A stretch of 43,129 bases of DNA, taken from NCBI GenBank assembly GCA_905235285.1, contig CAJOLI010000006.1, positions 1 to 43,129 on the forward strand, in the 5' to 3' direction. The number at the start of each line of letters is the position of its first letter. The first letter of the stretch is position 1. Positions 6,232 through 14,223 of this stretch are shown here, in pieces. The notes beneath the pieces were generated by a model. The model was not told the origin of the DNA, made no database searches, and saw only the letters and a program-made list of their open reading frames with translations. The position numbers were made by a program, and so were the translations under genes. The stretch comes from an uncultured Bacteroidaceae bacterium. GTDB lineage: Bacteria; Bacteroidota; Bacteroidia; Bacteroidales; Bacteroidaceae.

Positions 6232-8433
6232 TTACTTCAGCCAGCGGGCGAGCCAGTTGAAGTAGGTGCGCTGCCAGAGGATGCCGTTCTGGGGATGGAG
6301 TACCCAGTGGTTCTCGTCAGGGTAGAGGAGAAGTTCGGCCTCGATGCCTCGCATACGTGCGGCGTTGAAGGCGCTCATGCCCTGAGTGGCGTTGATGCGG
6401 TAGTCTTTCTCGCCATGGATACAGAGGATGGGGGTGTCCCACTTGTCGACGAAGAGGTGGGGTGAGTTGCGATAGGTGTGGTCGGCATTGGCGGTGCGGT
6501 CGCGGTTCCAGTAGGCATCGTCGTATTCCCAGTTGGAGAACCAGTTCTCCTCGGTCTCAGTGTACATGGCTTCGAGGTTGAAGGCTCCGTCGTGGGCGAT
6601 GAAGCACTTGAAGCGCTTGTCGTGGTGACCTGCGAGGTAGTAGACGCTGAAGCCTCCGAATGAGGCGCCGACGGCACCTAGGCGGTCACGGTCGACGTAG
6701 GGCAGCGAGTCGCAAGCGTCGTCGATGGCGGAGAGGTAGTCGCGCATGCACTGGCCAGTCCAGTCGCCTGAGATTTCTTCAAGCCATTCCTGTCCGAACC
6801 CGGGTAGTCCGCGGCGATTGGGGGCGATGATGACGTAGCCCTGAGAGGCCATGATGTAGAAGTTCCAGCGGTAGCTCCAGAACTGCGAGACGGGCGACTG
6901 CGGACCGCCTTCGCAGAAGAGGAGGGTGGGGTACTTCTTGGCGGGGTCGAAATGAGGGGGCTTAATGACCCAGTAGAGGAGGTCCTGACCGTCGGTGGTC
7001 TTGCACCAGCGTGGCTCGGAGGAGCCGGGGGCGAGCTGCGAGAGGATGTGGTCGTTCTCGTGTGTTAAGCGGACTTCCTCGGCGCCAGAATCGTCGAGCA
7101 CTGTCACTATGTAGAGGTCGGCGGGGTGGAAGTAGTCGTGGCGCTCCATGAGGAGGCGGGCGGATTTACAATTTTCAGATTTACCATTTAACAATTGGAG
7201 GGCGCCCCAGTCGGCTTGGTCGTTGGTGAGCTGTGCGACATCGCCTTCGAGGTTTGTGCGGTAGAGGTTGACGGTGGCGTGCCAGACACCTATATAATAT
7301 AATGTGTGGCTGTCGTCTGCCCATACAAAATCATCGACATTGGAGTCGAATGATTCGGTTACATATCGTTTCTCATTGCTTTGTAGGTCAAGTACGCAGA
7401 TTCGCTGGCGGTCGGCCTCATAGCCGTTGCGTTCCATAGAGAGCCATGCGATGTAGCGTCCGTTGGGCGAGAACTTGGGGTTCTGGTCGTAGCCGGGATT
7501 GTTGGCTAAGTTAGCTTCGGCATTGACCTCTTGGTACTTCATGGTCTTGGAGGGCTCAATCTGCGGCTCGATGTAGCCTTCGGGCTTGCAGAGGTTCTTG
7601 GCTTTGCGCGATGCGACGTCGAAGAGGAAGATGTCGGAGTCGGTGCTGATGCTCATGGCTAATCCTGTCTTGGTGCGGCAGGTGTAGGCGATGTGCTTGC
7701 TGTCGGGGCTCCAAGCGAGCTGCTCGATACCGCCGAAAGGTTCCATGGGGCATTCGAAGGGTTGGCCTTCGAGAATGTCGAACTCTTCGCCAGTCTCGAG
7801 GTCGAGGACGAATGGATGCGGGATGCTCTCGACATAGTGATCCCAGTGGCGATACATGAGGTCGGTGATTACGCGGCCGGTGCTCTTTGGCAGGTCGGCG
7901 GGGCGCTCCTTGATGATGTCGTGGAAGGGCAGGGATTTGATGAGGATGACGCGCTTCTGATCAGGCGAGAAGAGGAAACCTTCGACAGCGCCGTCGGTGT
8001 GGGTGAGCTGCTTACGTGCCTTGCCGCTGGCTGACATGGTCCATATCTCGCCCTTGCTGGCGAAGGCGAGTTTGTCGTCGGCGAGCCATACGGGGGAAGA
8101 GCCGAGGCCGAGGAGGGAGGGGGCCAGGGAGACAGAGTCGTTGGGCGCTGTCGTAGAGGCTGGGATTTCCTGGACGTAGAGGAGGGTGTTGCTGCGGTCC
8201 TCCTCGACGCTGTAGTAGGTGACTTGGTAGCAGACGTGCTTGCCGTCGGGCGAGGTGGCGTAGCTGCCGATGCGTCCCATGGCCCAGAGTGCTTCTGGGG
8301 TGAGGGTGTCGGAGGCGAGGGTGATGTCGCTGCGCGTGATGATATTGTCATCGACGTCTACGGTACAGGAGGTGAGGGGGGCGACGGTGGCCAGGATGGC
8401 GGAGGCGGAGAGGATTTTCAATGTTGTTTTCAT
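6232..8433 (-). CDS. S9 family peptidase (prolyl oligopeptidase type), lipoprotein
   Basis: 733 residues. The start is the ATG at 8433, where a lipoprotein signal peptide with lipobox LTSC begins; a longer frame to 8529 has no such feature. An N-terminal beta-propeller with WD40/PD40-like segments precedes the alpha/beta hydrolase domain. The nucleophile is in GASFGG (about residue 591), the Asp in HGEKDYRI (about 675) and the His in DENHWVLHP (about 711). The family cleaves short peptides, often dipeptidyl or acylaminoacyl ends, and this one is probably anchored in the envelope. It is last in the run DUF3078-engB-yidC-S9. An oddity is a stretch at about residues 412-424 (NGKSENCKSA) encoded by A-rich heptamer repeats. 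Confidence 0.93.
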   Translation of the reverse strand: MKTTLKILSASAILATVAPLTSCTVDVDDNIITRSDITLASDTLTPEALWAMGRIGSYATSPDGKHVCYQVTYYSVEEDRSNTLLYVQEIPASTTAPNDSVSLAPSLLGLGSSPVWLADDKLAFASKGEIWTMSASGKARKQLTHTDGAVEGFLFSPDQKRVILIKSLPFHDIIKERPADLPKSTGRVITDLMYRHWDHYVESIPHPFVLDLETGEEFDILEGQPFECPMEPFGGIEQLAWSPDSKHIAYTCRTKTGLAMSISTDSDIFLFDVASRKAKNLCKPEGYIEPQIEPSKTMKYQEVNAEANLANNPGYDQNPKFSPNGRYIAWLSMERNGYEADRQRICVLDLQSNEKRYVTESFDSNVDDFVWADDSHTLYYIGVWHATVNLYRTNLEGDVAQLTNDQADWGALQLLNGKSENCKSARLLMERHDYFHPADLYIVTVLDDSGAEEVRLTHENDHILSQLAPGSSEPRWCKTTDGQDLLYWVIKPPHFDPAKKYPTLLFCEGGPQSPVSQFWSYRWNFYIMASQGYVIIAPNRRGLPGFGQEWLEEISGDWTGQCMRDYLSAIDDACDSLPYVDRDRLGAVGASFGGFSVYYLAGHHDKRFKCFIAHDGAFNLEAMYTETEENWFSNWEYDDAYWNRDRTANADHTYRNSPHLFVDKWDTPILCIHGEKDYRINATQGMSAFNAARMRGIEAELLLYPDENHWVLHPQNGILWQRTYFNWLARWLK
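7162..7196 (-). repeat. In-frame 7-bp repeats in the S9 peptidase gene
   Basis: Read on the coding strand, 35 nt form five heptamers such as AAATGGT and AAATCTG, the word type found in the intergenic arrays of this window. It is strikingly AT-rich inside a GC-rich gene and encodes a loop in the propeller region. Confidence 0.6.
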
Positions 8434-8518
8434 TGTTGGAGGGAGATGAGGAAGGAAGGGAATGACTCGTCGGGTGAAACGCCAAACGCAAATGAGGGGG
8501 ATGAGCCCTGAAGAGGGA

Positions 8519-8615
8519 CCCTGCAGCAAAACTGCAGGGCACTATAGGGGGGCTTTAGGCTTCTTCAGCAAAACTGCAGGGCGCTATCGGGAAGGCTTGT
8601 TGAGGCACTATCAGG
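8519..8615. repeat. 42-bp direct repeats with a perfect hairpin
   Basis: AGCAAAACTGCAGGGC occurs at 8525-8540 and 8567-8582 (period 42 bp), each followed by a CTAT-GGG block, and a third CTATCAGGGG block follows near 8606. The first copy contains the perfect hairpin CCCTGCAG-CAAAA-CTGCAGGG (8519-8539). It fills the gap between yidC and the S9 peptidase gene, where it could pause transcription or stabilise mRNA. Confidence 0.7.
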
Positions 8616-8621
8616 GGAGGC

Positions 8622-10610
8622 TTATTTCTTCTGTTGCTGGCGCTGCTGCTCTTCGGCCATGCGTTGTAGGGCTTCTAATCGTGCGGCCATGCCTGATTGT
8701 TTCTTGGGGTTATGTGCGTTTTGTGCCTTATAGGCTTCCATCTGTGCTAGCAGTTTGTCATCATCTGTGGTTTTGCGTAAGAACCACATGATGAGTATGC
8801 TGGTAAGACCAGATAGGAAGTAATAGTAGTTAAGTCCGGAACTGTAGGTGTTGAACATGAAGAAGAACATGATGGGCATGAAGTACATCATCCAGCGCAT
8901 CATCTTCATGGACTGCTCTTGCTCGGGCGACATAACGGTGTTCTGCTGTTGCTTCATTGAGATCCAGGTGTTGGCAATCTGCATGACGCAGAAGAGGACA
9001 CAGAAGATGCTGAGGTGGTCTCCGATGAGCCATATGTCCTTGCCCCAACGGATGACGTCATCGTAGGCCGAGAGGTCGTCGGCCCAGAGGAAACTCTGTC
9101 CGCGAAGTTCGATGGCGTTGGGTACGAAGTTGAAGAGGGCAATCCAGATAGGCATCTGTATGAGCATTGGCAGGCAACCGCCCATAGGAGATACGCCGTA
9201 TTGGGAGTAGAGCTGCATCATCTCCTGCTGCTTCTTCATGGCGTCTTCCTGTTTGGGGTACTTCGCGTTGAGAGCGTCCATCTTGGGTTTAAGGACTCGC
9301 ATACGTGCACTGGCGAGGTAGCTCTTCTTGGTGGCCGGATATACGATAGCCTTGACGATGATGGTGAGAAGGAGTAGCACGAGTCCCATGTGTAGTCCGA
9401 AACCTTTGAGCCAGTCGAAGATATATATGATGAACCAGCGGTTGATCCAACGAACGATGGGCCATCCGAGATAGACGAGGTCTTCGAGCTCGAGGTCCTT
9501 GTCGGCGTTGAGGCTGAGTTTGTTGTGAGCCTTAAGCGCGTGGAAGTCGTTGGGACCTACATAGAGTTGGAGCTGTGTGGGCTGTGCTCCCGTGGGGTCG
9601 AAGGCCGTCTGCATGGTAGCCTCGTAGTTCTTGAGGTAGCCCCGTCCTTTCTTGTAGACTTGAGATTTGAAGTTAGCATTGTTGAACTGTTGCTGGCTTA
9701 TGAGTACGGCGGAGAAGAACTGGTTCTTGAAAGCTACCCAGTCGAGGGTTTCTTCAATATCCTTCTCCTTGTCGGCTGTCTCGCTGAGGTTCTTGGTCTT
9801 GCCATCGGTGCGGTGGTAGCGTATGCAGGCGTAGCGCTGCTCAAAGTCAAAGCCTTTCTCGAGCTGGCGTGCACGGTCGGTCCACTCGATGTCGAGAGTC
9901 CTCAAGGATGGCGCGAAGAGGTTTGCGATTCCGTTGGCGCGTATAACCATGTCGACCATGTAGGCCTCTGGGCGTAGGGTGTATTCTATGTCGAGGGAGC
10001 CGGTGGCGAGAGGGAGGCGGAGGATGAGGGGGTTGTCCGTGCAAATATGCGCGGTACCCGACCCAGCGGCAGGATATTCTGAGGTGGGGGCTGAGGTTTC
10101 AGAGGAGGCCTCGTGGGAGGTCTTGGTGTCAGCGGTAATGGGGAGTCCGGCCGAGGTGAGGGGCTGGAAGTAGAGGTCAGAGGTGACGATGTTTTCTTGC
10201 TTGGCTGCCAATGCGAGGGCCATGTGGCTGTCTTCCTTGTTCAGCAGGTGTATGTTCTGTTTCTGCTGGTCTTTGTAGTTTTTTAGCTCAACGTCTTCGA
10301 TGACGCCTCCGTGTGTGTTTATGGTTACTCGGACGAGGTTGTTCTCGAGTGTCAGGCGTTGTTCGGAACCCTGTGAAGCTGCGAAGAGCGCAGATGTGGA
10401 GTCGATGGTGGCAGATGCTTTCGCGAGAGAATCGCTGAGTGATATGTTCTGGTTTGCTTTAGCCTTTTCGGCTTCGAGTTGTTGTGCAGCAGCTATGGAG
10501 TCTCGCTCGCGTGCGGCTTTGAGTTGTGCCTCAGAGGGCCGGCTGTACCATGAGAAAAGAATGAGTACGAGAGCCATGAGGATGAATCCTGTTACAGTGT
10601 TTTTATCCAT
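8622..10610 (-). CDS. yidC: Membrane protein insertase YidC
   Basis: 662 residues. The N-terminal TM anchor (residues 5-21, GFILMALVLILFSWYS) is followed by a large periplasmic beta domain to about residue 375, then the conserved Oxa1/YidC core: LHMGLVLLLLTIIVKAIVYP, the cytoplasmic hairpin with SARMRVLKPKMDALNAKYPK, and YGVSPMGGCLPMLIQMPIW. The C-terminus is Gln/Lys-rich. YidC inserts and folds inner-membrane proteins with or without SecYEG. An Ala/Ser/Thr-rich insert of about 25 residues in the periplasmic domain (near 170-195) makes it a little longer than relatives I recall. It lies 61 bp downstream of engB on the same strand. Confidence 0.98.
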   Translation of the reverse strand: MDKNTVTGFILMALVLILFSWYSRPSEAQLKAARERDSIAAAQQLEAEKAKANQNISLSDSLAKASATIDSTSALFAASQGSEQRLTLENNLVRVTINTHGGVIEDVELKNYKDQQKQNIHLLNKEDSHMALALAAKQENIVTSDLYFQPLTSAGLPITADTKTSHEASSETSAPTSEYPAAGSGTAHICTDNPLILRLPLATGSLDIEYTLRPEAYMVDMVIRANGIANLFAPSLRTLDIEWTDRARQLEKGFDFEQRYACIRYHRTDGKTKNLSETADKEKDIEETLDWVAFKNQFFSAVLISQQQFNNANFKSQVYKKGRGYLKNYEATMQTAFDPTGAQPTQLQLYVGPNDFHALKAHNKLSLNADKDLELEDLVYLGWPIVRWINRWFIIYIFDWLKGFGLHMGLVLLLLTIIVKAIVYPATKKSYLASARMRVLKPKMDALNAKYPKQEDAMKKQQEMMQLYSQYGVSPMGGCLPMLIQMPIWIALFNFVPNAIELRGQSFLWADDLSAYDDVIRWGKDIWLIGDHLSIFCVLFCVMQIANTWISMKQQQNTVMSPEQEQSMKMMRWMMYFMPIMFFFMFNTYSSGLNYYYFLSGLTSILIMWFLRKTTDDDKLLAQMEAYKAQNAHNPKKQSGMAARLEALQRMAEEQQRQQQKK

Positions 10611-10671
10611 ATTGTGATTTAGTGATTATACGAATTGATTATGAATTATAAAGTAATCATCGAGGGTAGGA

Positions 10672-11280
10672 TTATGCCTTATAAATTTCTTCGTTTATCT
10701 GCTCGATGTAGCTGAGGAGTTCATCACGTCCCTGGCGTGTCTCTGCCGATGTTATGAAGTAGGGTGGCAGAGGTTCCCAATCCTCAGCCAGTCGTTGGGT
10801 GTATGCTTCAATGTTCTTTGCGAGAGCCATCTTGCCAAGTTTGTCGGCTTTGGTGAAGACGATGCTGAAGGGGATGTCGCTTTCTCCGAGCCACTCTAAG
10901 AACTCGAGGTCTATCTGCTGTGGTTCGTGCCTGCAATCTATGAGAACGAAGAGGTTTGCCAGCTGTTGCCGTTGCAGGATGTATCCTGAAATCATGTTCT
11001 CGAGCTTCTGTCGTTCTGTCCTGCTACGCTTGGCGAATCCGTAGCCTGGCAGATCTACGAGAAACCATTGTCCGGCATTAATCTGGAAGTGATTGATGAG
11101 CAGCGTCTTGCCAGGCGTTGCCGATGTTTTTGCCAGTTTCTTGTTGCCCGTGAGCATATTGATGAGGCTCGACTTGCCCACGTTGGAGCGTCCAATGAAT
11201 GCGTACTCAGGAGCCTTGTGCTCAGGACATTGTTGGATGAAAGCGCTGCTTTTTAAGTATTCGGCTGATTTTATGTCCAT
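10672..11280 (-). CDS. engB: Ribosome biogenesis GTPase EngB (YihA/YsxC)
   Basis: 202 residues with the TRAFAC GTPase motifs in order: G1 GRSNVGKSS (about 29-37), G2 Thr region TSATPGKT, G3 DLPGYGFAK, and G4 FTKADK. The length is typical. EngB is an essential GTPase in large-subunit assembly. The start at 11280 gives the usual short leader [14 protein letters not shown]. The gene lies 5 bp after DUF3078 and upstream of yidC, so all three are probably cotranscribed. Confidence 0.97.
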   Translation of the reverse strand: MDIKSAEYLKSSAFIQQCPEHKAPEYAFIGRSNVGKSSLINMLTGNKKLAKTSATPGKTLLINHFQINAGQWFLVDLPGYGFAKRSRTERQKLENMISGYILQRQQLANLFVLIDCRHEPQQIDLEFLEWLGESDIPFSIVFTKADKLGKMALAKNIEAYTQRLAEDWEPLPPYFITSAETRQGRDELLSYIEQINEEIYKA

Positions 11281-11285
11281 TGTTA

Positions 11286-12650
11286 TCAGAAATCGTAGTT
11301 GAGTCCGAGCGAGAGGTATTCCTGGAACATCCAGTGTGTACGCTTGGCGCTCTCATCAGACAATTTGTCTGTAGCCTTGCCGTTTTCATCCTTGACATAG
11401 TCGAGTCCCCAGTAGCGTGTGTCGTCGAATCGGGGATAGAGGAAGATCTTTGCGCTGAGGTATTTGTTTATGGTGAAGTTCAGGGTATGCTCGTTTTCGA
11501 TGAGTGTTGAGTTGAAGTTAGAGAACCAATAGAGGCGCGACTGCCATGAGATGTCCTTTGTCATCTTGTAGTTGAATGTGAACTGCACGTTGGGACCCCA
11601 GTCGTGCTTGGAATTGTGTCCCTCGTGAATGCCATAGCGTGTGACGCGGCTGTCGACGTGCACGTAGGTGATGACGTATGACAGCGGTGCCAACTTCAGT
11701 GTACCTTCAAAGCGCTTCTTCTTGATGTTGTAGTCCATACCTATAGATGAGCGTACGTAAAGGGGCGAAAGGAAGTCTGATATTACCTTCTTAGAGGCTC
11801 CTTGATATCCACGGTAAGGCTGTGACTGAAGCTGCAACTGTGCGGCGTAGTTCCAGTTTCCGATAGCCTTGATGCCGAGGTTTGAGGTAAAGCGCAGGAG
11901 GTTGTCGGTAGGTCGAAACTTGGGTATGTTGTGCTCGGCAGTCTGGAAGCCCAACCGTGCCTCGAGCTTGTTGTTCAGCTGCACCTTACGTTGGTTGTTG
12001 TAGTTGGCTTCGATGTTGAGTATGCTGAGCATAGTGTAGCTGTTGAGGCCGCCTTTATACCAGTTTTTCGAGACGTAGCTCTGTGTGAACTGCATACCAC
12101 CGTTGCCCTTGTAGGTCCAGAAGTTAGGCTTCTTGACCTCCGGCTCTACGGCTTCGACTTCTACGTCCGGCTTTTCCTCCACGACCTTATGTGCGAGTTT
12201 GACTTCCTCGACGATAGGTGTGGCGATGTCGTTGCGCAGCCCCCCCGATTCGGTCAGTTGCTGCTGCGTGGCCGTGAAATATTGAGGCATCGAAGTGTAG
12301 GCACGTGCCAGCTCATTGTTCGAGGCTTCTACGAGAAGTAGCTGTTCGTCGGTCTTCGAACCGAGCGAAGGCAGGTTAGAAGTGGGTGCCGCTGTCTGTT
12401 GTTGTGCCATTTGCTGTGTCAATGCGGCGTTGTAGAGCGTGCCTTGCCCAATCAGGGGGAAGAGGAACGGCGAGAATGTGACCTTGTGGGCAGACGGGTT
12501 GGTGAATGCATTTACTATGGCAGCGAGCGAATCGGTATAGTTCGCTATGATGGAATCTGCCGACGCTCTCTGCCGGCTGTCATTAATTACAGGTTCGGCT
12601 GCCGCCGTGACAACAGCTGCAAGTGTAATGGTGAAAATAAGTGTTCTCAT
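11286..12650 (-). CDS. DUF3078 outer-membrane beta-barrel-like protein
   Basis: 454 residues. A signal peptide (residues 1-18, [18 protein letters not shown]) is followed by about 150 variable residues with an acidic Val/Glu/Pro-rich segment ([19 protein letters not shown]). From [20 protein letters not shown] to the C-terminus runs an alternating aromatic pattern of the DUF3078 family, ending in [10 protein letters not shown] with a terminal Phe typical of outer-membrane barrels. Function is not established. It is the first gene of the minus-strand run into engB, yidC and the S9 peptidase. Confidence 0.88.
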   Translation of the reverse strand: MRTLIFTITLAAVVTAAAEPVINDSRQRASADSIIANYTDSLAAIVNAFTNPSAHKVTFSPFLFPLIGQGTLYNAALTQQMAQQQTAAPTSNLPSLGSKTDEQLLLVEASNNELARAYTSMPQYFTATQQQLTESGGLRNDIATPIVEEVKLAHKVVEEKPDVEVEAVEPEVKKPNFWTYKGNGGMQFTQSYVSKNWYKGGLNSYTMLSILNIEANYNNQRKVQLNNKLEARLGFQTAEHNIPKFRPTDNLLRFTSNLGIKAIGNWNYAAQLQLQSQPYRGYQGASKKVISDFLSPLYVRSSIGMDYNIKKKRFEGTLKLAPLSYVITYVHVDSRVTRYGIHEGHNSKHDWGPNVQFTFNYKMTKDISWQSRLYWFSNFNSTLIENEHTLNFTINKYLSAKIFLYPRFDDTRYWGLDYVKDENGKATDKLSDESAKRTHWMFQEYLSLGLNYDF

Positions 12651-12673
12651 AAAGCTTATTATATATTTGGTGG

Positions 12674-12681
12674 CAAAAATA
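12674..12681 (-). promoter_or_regulatory. Possible -7 box for the DUF3078-engB-yidC run
   Basis: On the minus strand the sequence TATTTTTG matches TAnnTTTG, 24 bp before the DUF3078 ATG. No good -33 TTTG is seen, so this is tentative. Confidence 0.35.
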
Positions 12682-12745
12682 ATGAAAATACGCGTAAGGG
12701 CGTTTGTTTTCGAATGAAAAATGAATGTAAGTGGAATCTTTTCTG

Positions 12746-12753
12746 TATTTTTG
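12746..12753 (+). promoter_or_regulatory. Possible -7 box for the GlcNAc-kinase-like gene
   Basis: TATTTTTG matches TAnnTTTG, but no -33 partner is clear. A perfect 9-bp stem (CTGTTTTTT/AAAAAACAG, 12799-12821) would lie in the leader, 78 bp before the start codon. Confidence 0.3.
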
Positions 12754-12899
12754 AGGGCTAATAATTGTTTTTAGGTGGGTTCTTTTAATTATGTCGAACT
12801 GTTTTTTAGCACAAAAAACAGCCGAGATAAAAACAGGGCTTCACCATGACAATAAAAAACATAATTAATAGAATACACCTTTAATTAATAGAAAGTCAA

Positions 12900-13781
12900 A
12901 TGTTAGGAAAGATGACCTTGGTGGCCGATAGCGGCTCCACTAAAACATCGTGGCTGCTTCGGCGCGCCGGGTACGATGATATACGCGTAGAGACTGTAGG
13001 CATAAACCCCGTTCGCGATTCAGACTCGACGATAGGCACCGTCGTTGGTGGCGTAGCCGCTACACTGGGGAGTTATCTGAGTGTGGAGTCAGACAGCCTG
13101 TCTCATAGTCTGTGGCGCAGCAAGCTGGATATTTTCTTTTATGGCGCAGGCTGCATAGAGCCTTTCAAGTCAGCTGTAGAGGATGCACTGCGTCTGAGTT
13201 TTGCCGGCAGTACCATCGTCGTCGAGAGCGATTTGCTAGGCGCTGCCCGCGCTTTGTGCGGTCATAGCGAGGGCATAGCCTGCATCCTCGGTACGGGGTC
13301 CAATTCATGTCTTTACGATGGGCATGAGATTATAGCCAATATTCCGCCACTGGGCTGGATTTTGGGTGATGAGGGCAGCGGTGCCGTGCTGGGTCGACGT
13401 CTCGTAAGCGATGCGTTGAAAGGCGAGCTTGGTGATGCACTGCGCTCCTCGTTGCTTGAGCGTTTCGCTCTTTCGCCTACAGATATCATCGATAAGGCCT
13501 ACCGTCAGCCTCAGCCCAACCGCTTCCTGGCTTCGTTGGTGCCATTCTTGGTGGAACATCGTGCCGAAGACTGCATTCAAGAGCTCATCATAGACAGTTT
13601 CCGCAGTTTTTTCCGTAGGAACGTAAAAAAATACGGCAGAGACGATTTGCCCGTTAATTTTGTCGGAGGCATAGCGTCGCAATTTTCAGAAGAGCTGCTG
13701 CAATCGGCTGAGACAGAGGGATTAATCGTGGGCAGGATAGAGCGCTCGCCAATCACTCTGATGGCCGCTTTCCACGATTGA
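12900..13781 (+). CDS. BadF/BadG/BcrA/BcrD ATPase family, N-acetylglucosamine-kinase-like
   Basis: 293 residues of the actin-like ATPase superfamily. The phosphate-1 motif is VADSGSTKTSW near the N-terminus, phosphate-2 is ILGTGSNSCLYDG, followed by the characteristic PLGWILGDEGSGAVLGRR, and the adenosine region is NFVGGIASQFSE. Bacteroidetes homologues are annotated as N-acetylglucosamine kinases, which would feed GlcNAc from host or cell-wall glycans into amino-sugar metabolism. The precise substrate cannot be read from sequence. Translation may instead start at the second Met (12912), close to VADSGST. Confidence 0.87.
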   Translation: MLGKMTLVADSGSTKTSWLLRRAGYDDIRVETVGINPVRDSDSTIGTVVGGVAATLGSYLSVESDSLSHSLWRSKLDIFFYGAGCIEPFKSAVEDALRLSFAGSTIVVESDLLGAARALCGHSEGIACILGTGSNSCLYDGHEIIANIPPLGWILGDEGSGAVLGRRLVSDALKGELGDALRSSLLERFALSPTDIIDKAYRQPQPNRFLASLVPFLVEHRAEDCIQELIIDSFRSFFRRNVKKYGRDDLPVNFVGGIASQFSEELLQSAETEGLIVGRIERSPITLMAAFHD

Positions 13782-13811
13782 CAAGGGCTGTTGGAAAAAA
13801 AGAAAAACGAA

Positions 13812-13851
13812 AATATGTTGTAAAACATACAATTTTGTGCTACAACATATT
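13812..13851. promoter_or_regulatory. Operator-like inverted repeat
   Basis: AATATGTTGTA (13812-13822) and TACAACATATT (13841-13851) are perfect inverted copies separated by 18 bp. They end 11 bp upstream of a -7 box at 13863-13870 and cover its -33 region, as an operator would. The stem could alternatively end the upstream kinase transcript, but there is no T-run. Confidence 0.55.
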
Positions 13852-13862
13852 GCATTCGTTAT

Positions 13863-13870
13863 TATCTTTG
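13863..13870 (+). promoter_or_regulatory. -7 box for a small transcript
   Basis: TATCTTTG fits TAnnTTTG exactly. The nearest TTTG (13834-13837) is 25 bp upstream, longer than usual. Transcription would begin near 13876. Confidence 0.5.
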
Positions 13871-13876
13871 TGGCCG

Positions 13877-13968
13877 TTATCCTGAAATAAACAATCTTTT
13901 TACCTTAAACGGACTAATACCTAAAGACTGAAGCAATAGGGTCGCTGTGAAGCGACCCTTTTGTTGTT
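13877..13968 (+). ncRNA. Candidate small RNA with intrinsic terminator
   Basis: From the start predicted by the -7 box at 13863, about 90 nt without an ORF run to a terminator: stem AGGGTCGCT (13938-13946), loop GTGA, stem AGCGACCCT (13951-13959), then TTTGTTGTTT. A promoter-to-terminator unit of this size without coding capacity suggests a small RNA. I cannot assign a family. The alternative is that the hairpin simply terminates the upstream kinase transcript. Confidence 0.5.
13938..13968 (+). terminator. Rho-independent terminator
   Basis: A 9-bp perfect stem with GTGA tetraloop (13938-13959) followed by a T-rich tail TTTGTTGTTT. It would terminate the small transcript and any read-through from the kinase gene. 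Confidence 0.75.
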
Positions 13969-13980
13969 TCAGACCGCGAC

Positions 13981-14134
13981 AGGCCCGTGCGCTCGGCCTC
14001 CTAAAGCCTTTTGGGTGGCCCCCTTAAGTCTTTCGTCAGAATCCCTTATCTCTTTTTGTCCGGATTCATTGGCCTCATCATGGCGCTGTCTGAAGCGTAG
14101 TTTGGAAAAACCCCTTGCCGAGGCTGTTTTTTCT
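13981..14134. repeat. Degenerate 22-bp periodic region, about 7 units
   Basis: Cut every 22 bp from 13981, the units share a GCC/GTC-type core near positions 4-6 and a purine-rich then C-rich end. The units at 14003 and 14025 are the most alike, and they resemble the unit at 30567. Conservation is weak and was judged by eye. Confidence 0.4.
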
Positions 14135-14144
14135 AAGCTTTTTC

Positions 14145-14175
14145 TTTGTAAGATGGTCAGAAAACATTACTTTTG
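14145..14175 (+). promoter_or_regulatory. Promoter of the DUF1846 gene
   Basis: TTTG at 14145-14148 and TACTTTTG at 14168-14175, spaced 19 bp, give a full match to the Bacteroidetes promoter consensus. The start of transcription would be about 42 nt before the ATG at 14224. Confidence 0.75.
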
Positions 14176-14223
14176 TGGCGATTTTTAATTGATGTTAAGT
14201 TCCTTCTAAAAAGTACGTATACA

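Larger units (their letters stand above)
13782..14223. other. Intergenic region with regulatory and repeat elements
   Basis: 442 bp without a supported protein. It contains an inverted repeat, a promoter-like box, a probable small RNA with a terminator, a 22-bp periodic repeat stretch and the DUF1846 promoter, each listed separately. Confidence 0.7.
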
